From positions 1-64,000 of the forward strand of contig NZ_JYJA01000021.1 of assembly GCF_000956465.1 (NCBI RefSeq): 64,000 nucleotides of DNA. The letters run 5' to 3'. The position numbers were made by a program, and so were the translations under genes. Position 1 is the stretch's first letter. Each line of letters starts with the position of its first letter. Source of the stretch: Microbacterium trichothecenolyticum. GTDB lineage: Bacteria > Actinomycetota > Actinomycetes > Actinomycetales > Microbacteriaceae. The notes below the pieces were generated by a model. That model worked only from the letters and a program-made list of their open reading frames with translations. It was not told the DNA's origin and ran no database searches. This document shows positions 1-8,070 of the stretch, one piece after another.

Positions 1-63
1 CGCCTTTGGAACCCCCTCCGCAGCCAACCTGCGAATCAGTGCCCAATCCTCCAAAGTGATCAC
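1..63 (-). CDS. istA: IS21-family transposase IstA, N-terminal fragment (runs off the window)
   Basis: From a GTG at 63-61 the frame gives 21 residues beginning MITLEDWALIRRLAAEGVPK, the usual opening of actinobacterial IstA proteins, where it leads into a helix-turn-helix. IstA is the DDE transposase of IS21 elements and acts with the ATPase IstB. A GGAGAG lies directly upstream but very close to the GTG, so the start is plausible, not certain. The gene continues left of position 1. Its place just inside the terminal repeats fits IS21 layout. Confidence 0.7.
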   Translation of the reverse strand, partial: MITLEDWALIRRLAAEGVPKA

Positions 64-127
64 TCTCCAATCGTTGAGTGTTCACTTTTCGCCGCCGCAA
101 GTGTTCAGTTTTCGAGCGCCGCCGACA
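1..127 (-). mobile_element. End of an IS21-family insertion sequence (rest lies left of the window)
   Basis: The reverse strand reads TGTCGGCGGCGC from 127 inward, then two copies of a 14-nt terminal repeat on the + strand, GTGTTCACTTTTCG at 78-91 and GTGTTCAGTTTTCG at 101-114 (13 of 14 identical), then the start of an IstA-like transposase. Multiple short repeats inside a TG...CA terminus are characteristic of the IS21 family. The exact outer end (about 127) is inferred from the TG/CA dinucleotide. The other end is outside the window, so completeness and the target duplication cannot be judged. Confidence 0.75.
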
Positions 128-285
128 CTCATCTCGCCGCGCATGCGCTTTCTGGGGATTGGGGACATGATGCGCAGACTCGCAGCACGCTGGTTCTTCA
201 GTGCCGGGATGATCGTCTTCGCTGGCGCCGTCGTGAACGGTTGTAGGCAAGTAGTCATCCATTTCCCGTCGTAGGTGGGGGACCT

Positions 286-816
286 GTGCCTGGTTCGGGG
301 TGGACCGCCGCCGAGGTCACCAACTTCTGGTCCACCGTCGGGGCTACGCTCGTCGCGTGTTTGGCGATCATTGCCGGCGTTGTGGTTGCCCAGATCGAGC
401 GGCGCCACCGCGAGCGTGGACAATTCCGAGATGTGCGTCGCGCCGCCTACGTGGATTTTCTTCGCGCGGCGGACAAACTCCGAGTCAGCGGAAATGCACG
501 CGGCAATGCGCTCAATGAACCGCTCGCTCAGTTGCAGGCAGCCTCCACGGCCCTCTTTCTGGTCGCACCATCGCGCGTTAAGGCCCCTGCGCGCCGGCTA
601 TGGCCAGCGATTACAAAATGGCACAAGGCGTCCGGACGCGCTCGTATTCTCGCTGGAAAGGCCGTCGACGATCGACTGACGGAGCTGCGAAACGCGATGA
701 CGGACGACATCACGCCCAGAAGCGAACGACGCCACATGAGACGGAATCAGGATGTAAGCCCGCCGCAACTCGAACCGCCAACGCTGGACGCGGGCCCCGA
801 CGCACGACTCTCCTAA
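286..816 (+). CDS. Small membrane-anchored hypothetical protein
   Basis: 176 residues from a GTG preceded by GGTGGGGG. Residues about 13-35 form one hydrophobic segment (STVGATLVACLAIIAGVVVA), followed by a basic stop-transfer stretch (QIERRHRERGQ) and a mainly helical cytoplasmic part with an RRAAYVDFLRAAD motif, seen in many small actinobacterial proteins of unknown function. The C-terminal 50 residues are low-complexity and charged. It lies alone between the IS21 end and a degraded region, so it may be accessory. No function can be assigned. Confidence 0.55.
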   Translation: MPGSGWTAAEVTNFWSTVGATLVACLAIIAGVVVAQIERRHRERGQFRDVRRAAYVDFLRAADKLRVSGNARGNALNEPLAQLQAASTALFLVAPSRVKAPARRLWPAITKWHKASGRARILAGKAVDDRLTELRNAMTDDITPRSERRHMRRNQDVSPPQLEPPTLDAGPDARLS

Positions 817-1020
817 CGAAACCGACGACACCTAAGCCCGGCCCATAGTCACACGCGTCCGGTAGTAGGTGCGTCCATAATGCTCAGCGGACGCCCCTAT
901 TCGTCCACCCGCTCGCACGGGATTCACGAGTGGCCGCGTGCGGGATTCGGCGCGGGCGACAGCTCCGCTCTCGTTCTTGTTCTCGCATGCGGGTGCTCGA
1001 TGCGCTCGCTGAACAGGGTC

Positions 1021-1131
1021 TCAGACGGGGTCGCGACCCTGCACGCCGTTGTCGGCAACAGCATCCGACCAGCCGGCCCCGTCCCGCCACCGGTACTGGT
1101 GACGGCCAGACGGGTCGAGCGACCAATGCAG
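1021..1131 (-). pseudogene. Fragment of a DUF2510-domain protein
   Basis: The reverse strand, ending at a TGA at 1023-1021, encodes a stretch containing LDPSGRHQYRWRDGAGW and VADNG. This matches the DUF2510 signature (DPsG.h..RyWDG..Wt) found in many actinobacterial membrane proteins. The usual leading GWY is replaced by HWS, and the frame has no credible start or membrane segment upstream. I read it as the remains of a gene truncated before the adhesin gene. The rest of 817-1262 shows nothing convincing. Confidence 0.45.
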
Positions 1132-1262
1132 CGGGGGTGACGTCAGGGGGCTGCAGCATCGTGACGATCCCGATCGCGCCGACGAAACGCGTTCGCCGTG
1201 CGGGGGCACCCTCTCCACGAGCGTGGGACAAGCATGTTGGCCGCTCAGCGGTGCGCGCGAGC

Positions 1263-3014
1263 TCAGTTGGCGCGGTGGCGTCGGCGCTTGGCCGACTCGA
1301 TTGCGACGCCGAGGCCGAGGAGGGTCACGCCGACGAAGAGAGGGACGCCAAAATTGGTCGGAAGGCCGGTGGCGGCCAGGTCGCCTGGATCCGAGGGTGA
1401 GTCGAAAGTGTTGGTGACCGTGACGACTGCGACTTGGTCGGCGGTGACGGTGGCGGGGCTGCCTGCGACGGTTGTGGTGACCGACACGGATGCTGACGAG
1501 CCGTCCTGTGGTTCGGTGACGGTGCAGACCGTCCCGACGGGCAGGTCGTCGATCGTTGTGGTCGTGTCGCCGGCGGGCGTGTTCGCAGCGATCGTGATGT
1601 CCTGCTCCAGTCCGTTGTCGCACGACACGTGCAGCATCACCGCTCCCTGATCGCCGGCCGCTGAACCCGAGATCGTCTTCGTCACCTGCAGCGATGACAA
1701 CACCGTCTCGTACGTGTTGGTCACGGTGACGTCGGTGATCTGGTCGGCGGTGATGGTGGCGGGGCTGCCTGCGACGGTTGTGGTGACCGACACGGATGCT
1801 GACGAGCCGTCCTGTGGTTCGGTGACGGTGCAGACCGTCCCGACGGGCAGGTCGTCGATCGTTGTGGTCGTGTCGCCGGCGGGCGTGTTCGCAGCGATCG
1901 TGATGTCCTGCTCCAGTCCGTTGTCGCACGACACGTGCAGCATCACCGCTCCCTGATCGCCGGCCGCTGAACCCGAGATCGTCTTCGTCACCTGCAGCGA
2001 ACCGACCTGGAAGAAGTCCGCGGTCGCACTGGTCAGGGTGGATACTTCGGCGTCCTGCGCGAGGATGAGCCGCTGGGCGTCATTCACGCCGGTTGTGTTG
2101 CCGTCGTAGAGGTAGACGTTGCCGCTGGGCACGGTGGCGACGCCGCGCGCGGTCATGGTCACGGTGCCGCCCGTCACCGCGTTGGGGAGGAGCCAGATTT
2201 GGGTGTTGTTGGGCACCGCGGAACCGTCGGCGATAGGAATGGTCCCGCCGGCGTCGGCGTACATCGTGCCGCCCGCGGTTCGCACGGTGATCTGAAGATC
2301 GGGGTCGGTGGTATCCGACGTCACCGTGTATGGGCCGAGCGGGGTGTCGGAGGGCCCAGCAGCGGTTGTCGGATCGATGACCAGGTTCGGTGGGCTAGGT
2401 TCGGGGAGCGGACCGGCGGCCAGGACTGTGGCCACGATTGCCGCGGTGAATGGTCGAACGGGATCGGTGGACGACAGCACGTAATTGTCACTGAAGAACC
2501 AGATCGCGGCCTGCACAGCGGCGGCCCTCGCGTTGTCGTTGGGTGCGTCGGCGGGTTCTCCGGTGTTCGGGTAGTACTCGTCCAGAATCCTCGCGATGTA
2601 GCCCACGTTGGGAACGTTCGACTCGTCCCATGTGCCGTTCTCGTAGCCCAGACCCGGGTATGTCAGTGTGCGGATATCGATGCAGAACATATTGAGCGTT
2701 TCACCGGAGGTCACCGATTGCGCATGGATGACTCCCGCGAACCCCTCGTTGAGTGGCTCGAATCCGGCGGGAACGTCCGCCGGGTAGCCGGCGGACGGGT
2801 CGAACCCGCTGCCGATCGGGGCGATCCCGCCCGTCACCCCCTGACCCGGGCCCGTGCCTGACATGACGATGTCAGTGTTGGGCCCAACCCGGGGAGTCGC
2901 ACCAGGCGGGCCAGGAGTCGCTTGCGCCGGCATCGCGGACAACACGACGACTGCGGCCCCCACCAGCATCACCATGAGTGCACGCACTGGGGTCCGCGCC
3001 GTGGATCGCGCCAT
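1263..3014 (-). CDS. Thioester-domain surface adhesin with two DUF5979-type repeats and LAATG sorting signal
   Basis: 583 residues from an ATG with a strong GGAGGTGAC site 7 nt upstream, preferred over an earlier in-frame start. Residues 1-32 are a signal peptide (cleavage after AQA). Residues about 90-185 are a thioester adhesion domain (TED): Cys111 in FCIDI and Gln168 in VQAAIWFF are the residues expected to form the Cys-Gln isopeptide-like thioester that covalently captures host or surface ligands. Two nearly identical beta-rich repeats follow (about 328-420 and 430-523). The C-terminus has LAATG (546-550), a hydrophobic span and an RRRHR tail, the substrate layout of class E sortases. 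No sortase gene is in the window. The role is surface attachment, inferred from the family. Confidence 0.85.
   Translation of the reverse strand: MARSTARTPVRALMVMLVGAAVVVLSAMPAQATPGPPGATPRVGPNTDIVMSGTGPGQGVTGGIAPIGSGFDPSAGYPADVPAGFEPLNEGFAGVIHAQSVTSGETLNMFCIDIRTLTYPGLGYENGTWDESNVPNVGYIARILDEYYPNTGEPADAPNDNARAAAVQAAIWFFSDNYVLSSTDPVRPFTAAIVATVLAAGPLPEPSPPNLVIDPTTAAGPSDTPLGPYTVTSDTTDPDLQITVRTAGGTMYADAGGTIPIADGSAVPNNTQIWLLPNAVTGGTVTMTARGVATVPSGNVYLYDGNTTGVNDAQRLILAQDAEVSTLTSATADFFQVGSLQVTKTISGSAAGDQGAVMLHVSCDNGLEQDITIAANTPAGDTTTTIDDLPVGTVCTVTEPQDGSSASVSVTTTVAGSPATITADQITDVTVTNTYETVLSSLQVTKTISGSAAGDQGAVMLHVSCDNGLEQDITIAANTPAGDTTTTIDDLPVGTVCTVTEPQDGSSASVSVTTTVAGSPATVTADQVAVVTVTNTFDSPSDPGDLAATGLPTNFGVPLFVGVTLLGLGVAIESAKRRRHRAN
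1449..1694. repeat. 246-bp direct repeat, copy A (inside the adhesin gene)
   Basis: This block is identical base for base, by eye, to 1755-2000. It encodes residues about 441-522 of the adhesin. The flanks differ (coding VAVVTVTNTF against ITDVTVTNTY), so identity is confined to the domain core. Perfect identity points to recent duplication or gene conversion. Confidence 0.9.
1755..2000. repeat. 246-bp direct repeat, copy B (inside the adhesin gene)
   Basis: Partner of 1449-1694 at a 306-bp period, which is 102 codons, so recombination between the copies would add or remove exactly one stalk domain in frame. It encodes residues about 339-420. Confidence 0.9.
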
Positions 3015-3491
3015 TCCGTCACCTCCGTCGGAGATGGAACCGCCTACGCCGATCGAGCTCGACGGAAACCGCGACACAGCTCGAAGTCGGACAGACAGAT
3101 TGCATCGCTGGACAGAATCTAGCCGCACTGAATCAAGTGGTCTACCCCACGGGCTGTGTACTTGCTCTCATTCGCCGAGGGGCAGTCTCGGTTACTGCTG
3201 TCGGCGAAGCGACCATCGTGGCTCTCGTCGCCGAGCAGCTCGAGCCCTGCGACCACGCATGTTGTGCGGATACGTCCCGTTCTTGCTCAGGCCACGCGCC
3301 CCTAAAGGTTGCATCGGCGACGATCACGATCGCGCCGCATGCGCACCGAGAGCTCCGCTCCCGATCTTCTGTCGCATCCGAGGTTGCCTTGCTGACCGGC
3401 CTTCATGCCACGCTCCATGACGCCTACAGGCATCGAATGCGCGACGGCCGTCCTTCACCGTGCCGGCGCGTATTGGGATGCTGCGGCTAGG
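3015..3491. other. Gene-free stretch upstream of the adhesin
   Basis: 477 bp with no reading frame showing convincing codon bias or family resemblance on either strand. It must hold the adhesin promoter, but no clear -35/-10 pair, operator or hairpin stands out beyond the ribosome binding site next to 3014. Confidence 0.5.
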
Positions 3492-3758
3492 TCATGAGCG
3501 ACGTTTTGCGCCGGCACGCCGGCCCGCGAGGAATGCGAGCGCGACCAGGCCGAAGGCCAGCACGACCATTCCGACGATGGTCGTGGGGGATAGGAACACT
3601 CCCGCACTGGCAGGTGCGAAGGTCGCATGGGCGAGAGGCTGATACGCGAACCAGCCGAACGCTACCGGGGTGAGCAGCCCGGCGATGAGGATGACGGCAC
3701 CGGCCACCGCCAGGGCCACGGCAACGCCCCACGCCAGGAGCGCTCGACGTCTCGCCAT
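3492..3758 (-). CDS. Small two-helix membrane protein, hypothetical
   Basis: 88 residues with two hydrophobic segments (about 6-28 and 58-80), a short extracytoplasmic loop between them and a basic tail (GRRAGAKRRS). Positive charges at both ends predict both termini inside. A TAATGT box at 3771-3766 lies 7 nt before the ATG with no Shine-Dalgarno site, which suggests leaderless transcription. No family was recognised. Confidence 0.6.
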   Translation of the reverse strand: MARRRALLAWGVAVALAVAGAVILIAGLLTPVAFGWFAYQPLAHATFAPASAGVFLSPTTIVGMVVLAFGLVALAFLAGRRAGAKRRS

Positions 3759-3875
3759 ACGCTCGACATTACAGACGCGGGCCAGATGATCGCGGCGTTC
3801 ACATGACCTTGCACGCCGACGGCTCGGCTTATTGCGCGCCGGCGTACCCAGTTCCGTTCCCCGCCCGCGTGAGTG

Positions 3876-4370
3876 TCAGCGACGACTGATCGAACGCACG
3901 ATCGCGCCCAGCACCACGACAGCGCCCGCGGCTGCGGCGATCACGACGCCGGGACGCTCGCGATAGGTCTGCTTCAGCTTGTCCGTCCACGCCCCCGCGA
4001 CCGTCTTGGTCTGGGCGACAAGGCTGTCGACATCGACGTTGTCGGCTACATCCTTGATGCTCGCGGTTGCGGCCTTCGCGGCGTCGACCGCGGCATCGGC
4101 GGCTTTTCCGGCCGCGGCCTTCGCCTCGGACGCCGCGCTCTTGGCTCCATCGACGACGTCCCCGACCTTCTCGCTCACCGTGTCTGCGATGTCGCTCACG
4201 GTTCCTGCGACATCGCTCTTCGTGGCTTTCGCGCCAGCCGAGACCTCGTCAGCGATCTGCTCCGCCGTGGCGCCGAACGATTCTGCGCCCTCGGCGGCCG
4301 ACATGCGCACTCGCTCGGCGGCGTCTCGCGCCGCCTGTGTGGCTTCGGAGTTTCCCTGGGTGTCGGTCAT
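3876..4370 (-). CDS. Alanine-rich LEA/apolipoprotein-like helical protein with C-terminal membrane anchor
   Basis: 164 residues from an ATG behind GGGAGA; an earlier in-frame start would add 82 non-coding-like residues. Residues 1-120 are a long amphipathic helix rich in Ala, Lys, Asp and Glu with repeating patterns (AAGKAADAAVDAAKAATASIKD cut here into its 11-mer-like units), resembling late-embryogenesis-abundant or YtxH-type proteins. Residues about 142-158 are a hydrophobic anchor followed by RSISRR. Such proteins are often linked to desiccation or envelope stress, but that is family-level inference. It stands alone between hypothetical genes. Confidence 0.7.
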   Translation of the reverse strand: MTDTQGNSEATQAARDAAERVRMSAAEGAESFGATAEQIADEVSAGAKATKSDVAGTVSDIADTVSEKVGDVVDGAKSAASEAKAAAGKAADAAVDAAKAATASIKDVADNVDVDSLVAQTKTVAGAWTDKLKQTYRERPGVVIAAAAGAVVVLGAIVRSISRR

Positions 4371-4614
4371 TTTCGTCTCCCTTGGTCGTGCGGTCGCGCA
4401 ATCGTACGCGCGCAAGCCGTGACCGAGCATGAAAACGAGGTGGGGTTGCCAGCGGCGCGAACGGATGCTACGCCCCTGGGTCGGCCGCTGCTCTGTCGAG
4501 CGGTATCCATCGTCGATCGCCTGGGTCCATGCCTCGGGTGCCGGCTTGCCCATCTGTGCCGACGGGGCGGGGTAGCTCTTCTGCGCCGTTCGTGACGGGG
4601 TTACGGTCGGTTGC

Positions 4615-4860
4615 ATGGCCTCGCTGCTGGAACGCCTGGGGGACGCGATGAACTCCCATGATCCGGTACGGGTTGCATCGCTCGTCGCGCAGGACTACGA
4701 GAGCAGCCAGCCGGCACACCCCGCCCGCGCATTCGGCGGCCGTGAGCAGGTGCTCGCCAACTGGTCGGCGGTGTTCCAGGGCGTCCCCGATTTCACTGCC
4801 CGTGAGGGCGATATCGACGCCGCGGTACGTGACCTCTACCGGTCGCCGATGAGCGACTGA
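4615..4860 (+). CDS. Short SnoaL/NTF2-like protein, probably internally deleted
   Basis: 81 residues beginning MASLLERLGDAMNSHDPVRV and including QPAHPARAFGGREQVLANW, the N-terminal half of actinobacterial nuclear-transport-factor-2-like (SnoaL) proteins, which normally run to about 115-130 residues. After PDFTAREGD the frame passes straight to AAVRDLYRSP, resembling the family's terminal strand (AAARLYMEP), so about 35-40 middle residues appear to be missing. The open frame survives, but the cone fold would be incomplete. No catalytic role can be assigned. Confidence 0.5.
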   Translation: MASLLERLGDAMNSHDPVRVASLVAQDYESSQPAHPARAFGGREQVLANWSAVFQGVPDFTAREGDIDAAVRDLYRSPMSD

Positions 4861-5032
4861 CCGAGTCGCCTCCTATCGCGAAACTGACGAACACGCGCTG
4901 AGGGCTCCGATCGCATCCGCGGCGCGCTGTGCGATCCCGAGTCGTCGTGATACCCGACGCCGGGGCCGTCGCGGGTGGCGGACGCTCGGTTCATGAATGG
5001 GATCAAGATCGGCGACGCCCGCGCCGGAGCCA

Positions 5033-6340
5033 TCAGTCGTCTTCGTTCTCCCGCTGCTCTTCCTTGAGTCGCTTCTCCTCCTCTTGGGCTTGCTTGCGCT
5101 GCTCCCGCTCGAGTTGCTTCTGCTCCTGCTCAGCCTGCTTGCGCTCCTCCTCCGTCAGACCCGAGTCCTCGCCGCCGCCGGTTCCGGTGGTCACCTCGGT
5201 GGGCGGGGCGTCGGACGGGTCCGGGGCTGCAGGAGTTGTCACCACCGGCGCGGGCGCGGGTTGCGGCTGATTGAGCGCCGCGATCCCGACGACCGCTCCG
5301 ACGAGGACCGTAACGGCCGCAAGTGCGGCCATCAGGCGCTTGCGCCGGGTGGTTCGCCCGGCTGCGGTTGCGTCCGCCGCGAGTGCCGCCGCGTCGGGTC
5401 GACCGGCCGCGGCCGTGACGACGCCGCCAGCCGGAGCGATCAGCGTCGGGGCGGTGAATGGGACGGTGGCCGCCGTCGTTGCGGCGAAGGTGCCGGCCGG
5501 AGTGCGCTGTGCGAGGTTGCCGGCGGCTGCCGCGACCTCGGCGGCGGTCGGTCGCTGCGCAGAGTCGGGATGCAGCATCCGTGTCAGCAGATCGGTCCAG
5601 GGCTCATCCAGGGAAGCGGGGATCTCGGGCCGGCTCTCCAGGCGAGCGACCGCGGCGGCCATGCCGCCGCCCTGCGGGTGCGCCCGCGCGCCGGTGAGGG
5701 CCTCCAGAAACACGAGACCCAGCGAATAGATGTCGGCCGCAGGTGTGGGCGAGTCACCGCGGAGCTGCTCGGGGGCCAGGTAAGCCAACGTTCCGATCAC
5801 CAGCCCCGGAGAGGTGATCCGCGATGTGTCGAGCAAGTAGGCGATCCCGAAGTCCGCGAGCTTCGCGCGCGGGCGCGCGCCCGGGATCTGCGGAGGACTC
5901 AGCAGCACGTTGGAGGGTTTGATGTCGCGGTGCACGACACCGGCCTTGTGGACGACATGCAGTGCCTCGGAGAGCTCGGCCCCGAGGTGACCGACGATGT
6001 CGGGTGGCAGCGGTCCGCCCGAGGCCAGTCGAGAACCGAGAGTCGGGCCGTCGACGAACTCCATGGCGAGGTACTCGGGCTGGCCGGGCACGAGGCGGGC
6101 ATCGAAGAGGGTGACGAGCGACGGGTGGTTCAACGAAGCGAGCACCGTCATCTCGCTGCGTGCGCGCTCCGACGAAGCGCCGTCGATGCCGGGCCGGATG
6201 AGCTTGATCGCCACCGTGCGGCCGAGCATCACGTCCTCCGCGCGGTAGACCCGGGCCATGCCACCCTCGCCGACGCACTCGCCCAGCCGATAGCGGCCGT
6301 CGAGCAGCGGCGCCGTGTCGTCGGCGTTCGCATCTGTCAT
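5033..6340 (-). CDS. Transmembrane serine/threonine protein kinase with charged coiled-coil ectodomain
   Basis: 435 residues; ATG with GGAGGAAC just upstream. The kinase domain (about 16-280) is complete: Gly loop GEGGMARV 24-31, Lys46 in VAIK, catalytic HRDIKPSN 137-144, DFG 163-165 and APE 189-191. A Pro/Ala/Thr-rich juxtamembrane linker leads to one membrane span (about 337-356). The outside part is a Pro/Thr-rich stalk and a 40-residue highly charged Glu/Gln/Lys/Arg coil (396-435), not PASTA repeats, so it is unlikely to be a PknB-type muropeptide sensor. It phosphorylates cytoplasmic proteins; targets and signal are unknown. It is monocistronic by spacing. Confidence 0.92.
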   Translation of the reverse strand: MTDANADDTAPLLDGRYRLGECVGEGGMARVYRAEDVMLGRTVAIKLIRPGIDGASSERARSEMTVLASLNHPSLVTLFDARLVPGQPEYLAMEFVDGPTLGSRLASGGPLPPDIVGHLGAELSEALHVVHKAGVVHRDIKPSNVLLSPPQIPGARPRAKLADFGIAYLLDTSRITSPGLVIGTLAYLAPEQLRGDSPTPAADIYSLGLVFLEALTGARAHPQGGGMAAAVARLESRPEIPASLDEPWTDLLTRMLHPDSAQRPTAAEVAAAAGNLAQRTPAGTFAATTAATVPFTAPTLIAPAGGVVTAAAGRPDAAALAADATAAGRTTRRKRLMAALAAVTVLVGAVVGIAALNQPQPAPAPVVTTPAAPDPSDAPPTEVTTGTGGGEDSGLTEEERKQAEQEQKQLEREQRKQAQEEEKRLKEEQRENEDD

Positions 6341-6540
6341 CGGTTCCTCCTGGCCGCGGACCGAGCCCGCGACAGCCCCTTCGACGGTAGCCGCTGCGTA
6401 CGCATCGCGACGTGCCCTTGACGGTTCTGCGCGACCGTGGGAGCGAGGATCTCGCCGTCGCGGTAGGGCAGCGCGCCGTTCTCCGTGTCGTGCTGAACAC
6501 CTCATAGCTGCACAGGCCGGCATCGGCGTAGCCTGCGCGC

Positions 6541-7281
6541 ATGAGTCCGGAACAGCCAGGATCGACAGGCACTGCCCGCGCCGGCGGGATCGCGGCGGTT
6601 CTGGCCGGTTCGATGTTGTTCGTGGCACTGCCCCTGGAACTGCTTGCCGGTCGGCCAGATGCCGACAACGTGGCCGCGTCGCTGGCATGGCTCGAACGCA
6701 ATGCCGCACTGGCGAGCGTCACCGCGGGACTCCAGCTGTCGGGCGGTGCGCTGCTCATCGTCGCGGTGACGGGCTTCGCTCTGGTCCTGCGTCGCCAGGT
6801 CGGACCAGCGCTCGGATCGGCCACCGTCTTCGGTGTGTTCGCGGGAGCGCTGTTCGCGGCCGTGGGCGCGATTCGAGGCAATACCGGTGCGATCCAGTAC
6901 ATCGGCAGCTTCGAGCAGGACTGGGCGGAGTCCGCCTACCTCGCGACACACCTCATCGGAGTCCAATCGCTTCTTCCGCTTGCGGAAATCGCGGCGAGCG
7001 GTTGGCTCATCATCATCTCGATCGCGGCCGCCCGGCGCGGCCTGCCTGGGCTCCTCGCCGTCGGGGTGCTGCCCGCGGTCGGAGTTCTCGCGGCACTTCT
7101 GGCGAAGTTCGCGCCCGTCCTGACCGCGGGCGACCAGATCGGGCTCGGCTGGTTCCTCCACATCGGGAACATCCTCGTCGGGGTCCCGCTCGGGATCGTC
7201 GCCGTCGGGATCGCACTGCTCGTTCCCGATGCCGCCGCGAGGTTCGCGACCGGACTCCGGTCACACCAGGAGCCGAAGTAG
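6541..7281 (+). CDS. Polytopic membrane protein, DUF4386-like
   Basis: 246 residues with about six hydrophobic segments. GRPDADNVAASLAWLERNAAL lies in the first outside loop, and the short C-terminal tail is cytoplasmic. The layout resembles DUF4386-type proteins of unknown function, but I cannot confirm membership. A TAGCCT box at 6529-6534 sits 6 nt before the ATG and no ribosome binding site is visible, so the mRNA is probably leaderless. Convergent with the gene at 7414. Confidence 0.65.
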   Translation: MSPEQPGSTGTARAGGIAAVLAGSMLFVALPLELLAGRPDADNVAASLAWLERNAALASVTAGLQLSGGALLIVAVTGFALVLRRQVGPALGSATVFGVFAGALFAAVGAIRGNTGAIQYIGSFEQDWAESAYLATHLIGVQSLLPLAEIAASGWLIIISIAAARRGLPGLLAVGVLPAVGVLAALLAKFAPVLTAGDQIGLGWFLHIGNILVGVPLGIVAVGIALLVPDAAARFATGLRSHQEPK

Positions 7282-7413
7282 CCGTGCCCGAAGCGGGCTT
7301 GGACCTGCGCGCCGCGCGAGGCGATGCCGGAAACCGCAGGCTGCACCACCGATTGCGGGTGCTGGCGACCAAGCACAACAAGCACATCGTCGCGACCACC
7401 GCGACACCACATA

Positions 7414-7938
7414 TCAGTAGTAGCCGCCCTCCGGGTCGGGCGCCAGGTACACGCCGACCACATCGTCGCGGAGGATGAACCGGATGTGGGCCGCTGGTTC
7501 GCCGGACGGAGCTGGTGGGACCAGGCTGGGCTCGATGTTGAAGTCGGCGATCGTGTCGAACGTGGGTGCAGAACACCGGAACAGTGAGACGCGACCTTCC
7601 GCCACGATCGCGAGGCACCGCAGATCCTCGGGTTCCGTCGTCGTCGTGCTCCAGACCTCCAGCGCGCCATATGAGCCGTGGGAGACGAAGTCGGCGGCGG
7701 TCAGGCCGAGGAACTCCACATCCTCGTCGACAGCGAACGTCCCCTCCACCGAGTCGTCCTGCGTGAGCTGCGCCACCGGCCGACGCTCGCTCGCCTGGTT
7801 CACAACGAGCACGACGATCGCGATCACGGCGATCAGCGTTGCAGTGGCGGCGATTGCCCAGGGGAGGATGCCGCTCGCCCGGCGCTCGCCCGAATCTCGC
7901 GCCATGGGCTCGACCGGCGCCGCTGGTGACTCATCCAT
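7414..7938 (-). CDS. Single-span membrane protein of a local paralogous family (third member at 8 kb)
   Basis: 174 residues from an ATG after GGAGGACACGTC. There is a short cytoplasmic N-terminus, one hydrophobic span (about 25-47) and an outside domain of about 125 residues with two cysteines (DLRCLAIV, LFRCSA). Its ending IRFILRDDVVGVYLAPD matches the endings of the proteins at 49990 (VVFRFREDTVDVFVRPPD) and 50992 (LQFVFDGSRVGVFLAPSE), so I place all three in one family. It is divergent from, and shares a 132-bp promoter region with, the SARP-nSTAND-propeller regulator. Function is unknown; a sensory or partner role is inference from the pairing. Confidence 0.7.
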   Translation of the reverse strand: MDESPAAPVEPMARDSGERRASGILPWAIAATATLIAVIAIVVLVVNQASERRPVAQLTQDDSVEGTFAVDEDVEFLGLTAADFVSHGSYGALEVWSTTTTEPEDLRCLAIVAEGRVSLFRCSAPTFDTIADFNIEPSLVPPAPSGEPAAHIRFILRDDVVGVYLAPDPEGGYY

Positions 7939-8070
7939 GACGTGTCCTCCTGCCTCTTCACGTCCATCGACGCGTGTCCCGGTTTCGGCGTGGTACCGAT
8001 GCCCGGCGACCGGTATCGGCGCGGTTCCGACGGTCTTGACGCCTGTCGCGTGCAGGCTCACAGTGGCGTC

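Noticed and set aside
1021..1929. Long minus-strand ORF rich in His/Arg repeats
   Set aside because: It is the shadow of the adhesin's repeats in another frame; only its last 37 codons, outside the adhesin, resemble a real domain.
1449..2000. The two 246-bp repeats as an IS or transposon
   Set aside because: Both encode the same protein domain in frame, with no terminal inverted repeats or transposase.
3142..3327. 61-codon minus-strand ORF upstream of the adhesin
   Set aside because: No binding site, no codon bias and no recognisable sequence pattern.
4997..6421. 474-codon plus-strand ORF over the kinase gene
   Set aside because: Leu/Arg-rich mirror of the kinase with no domains; the minus frame has all kinase motifs and a ribosome binding site.
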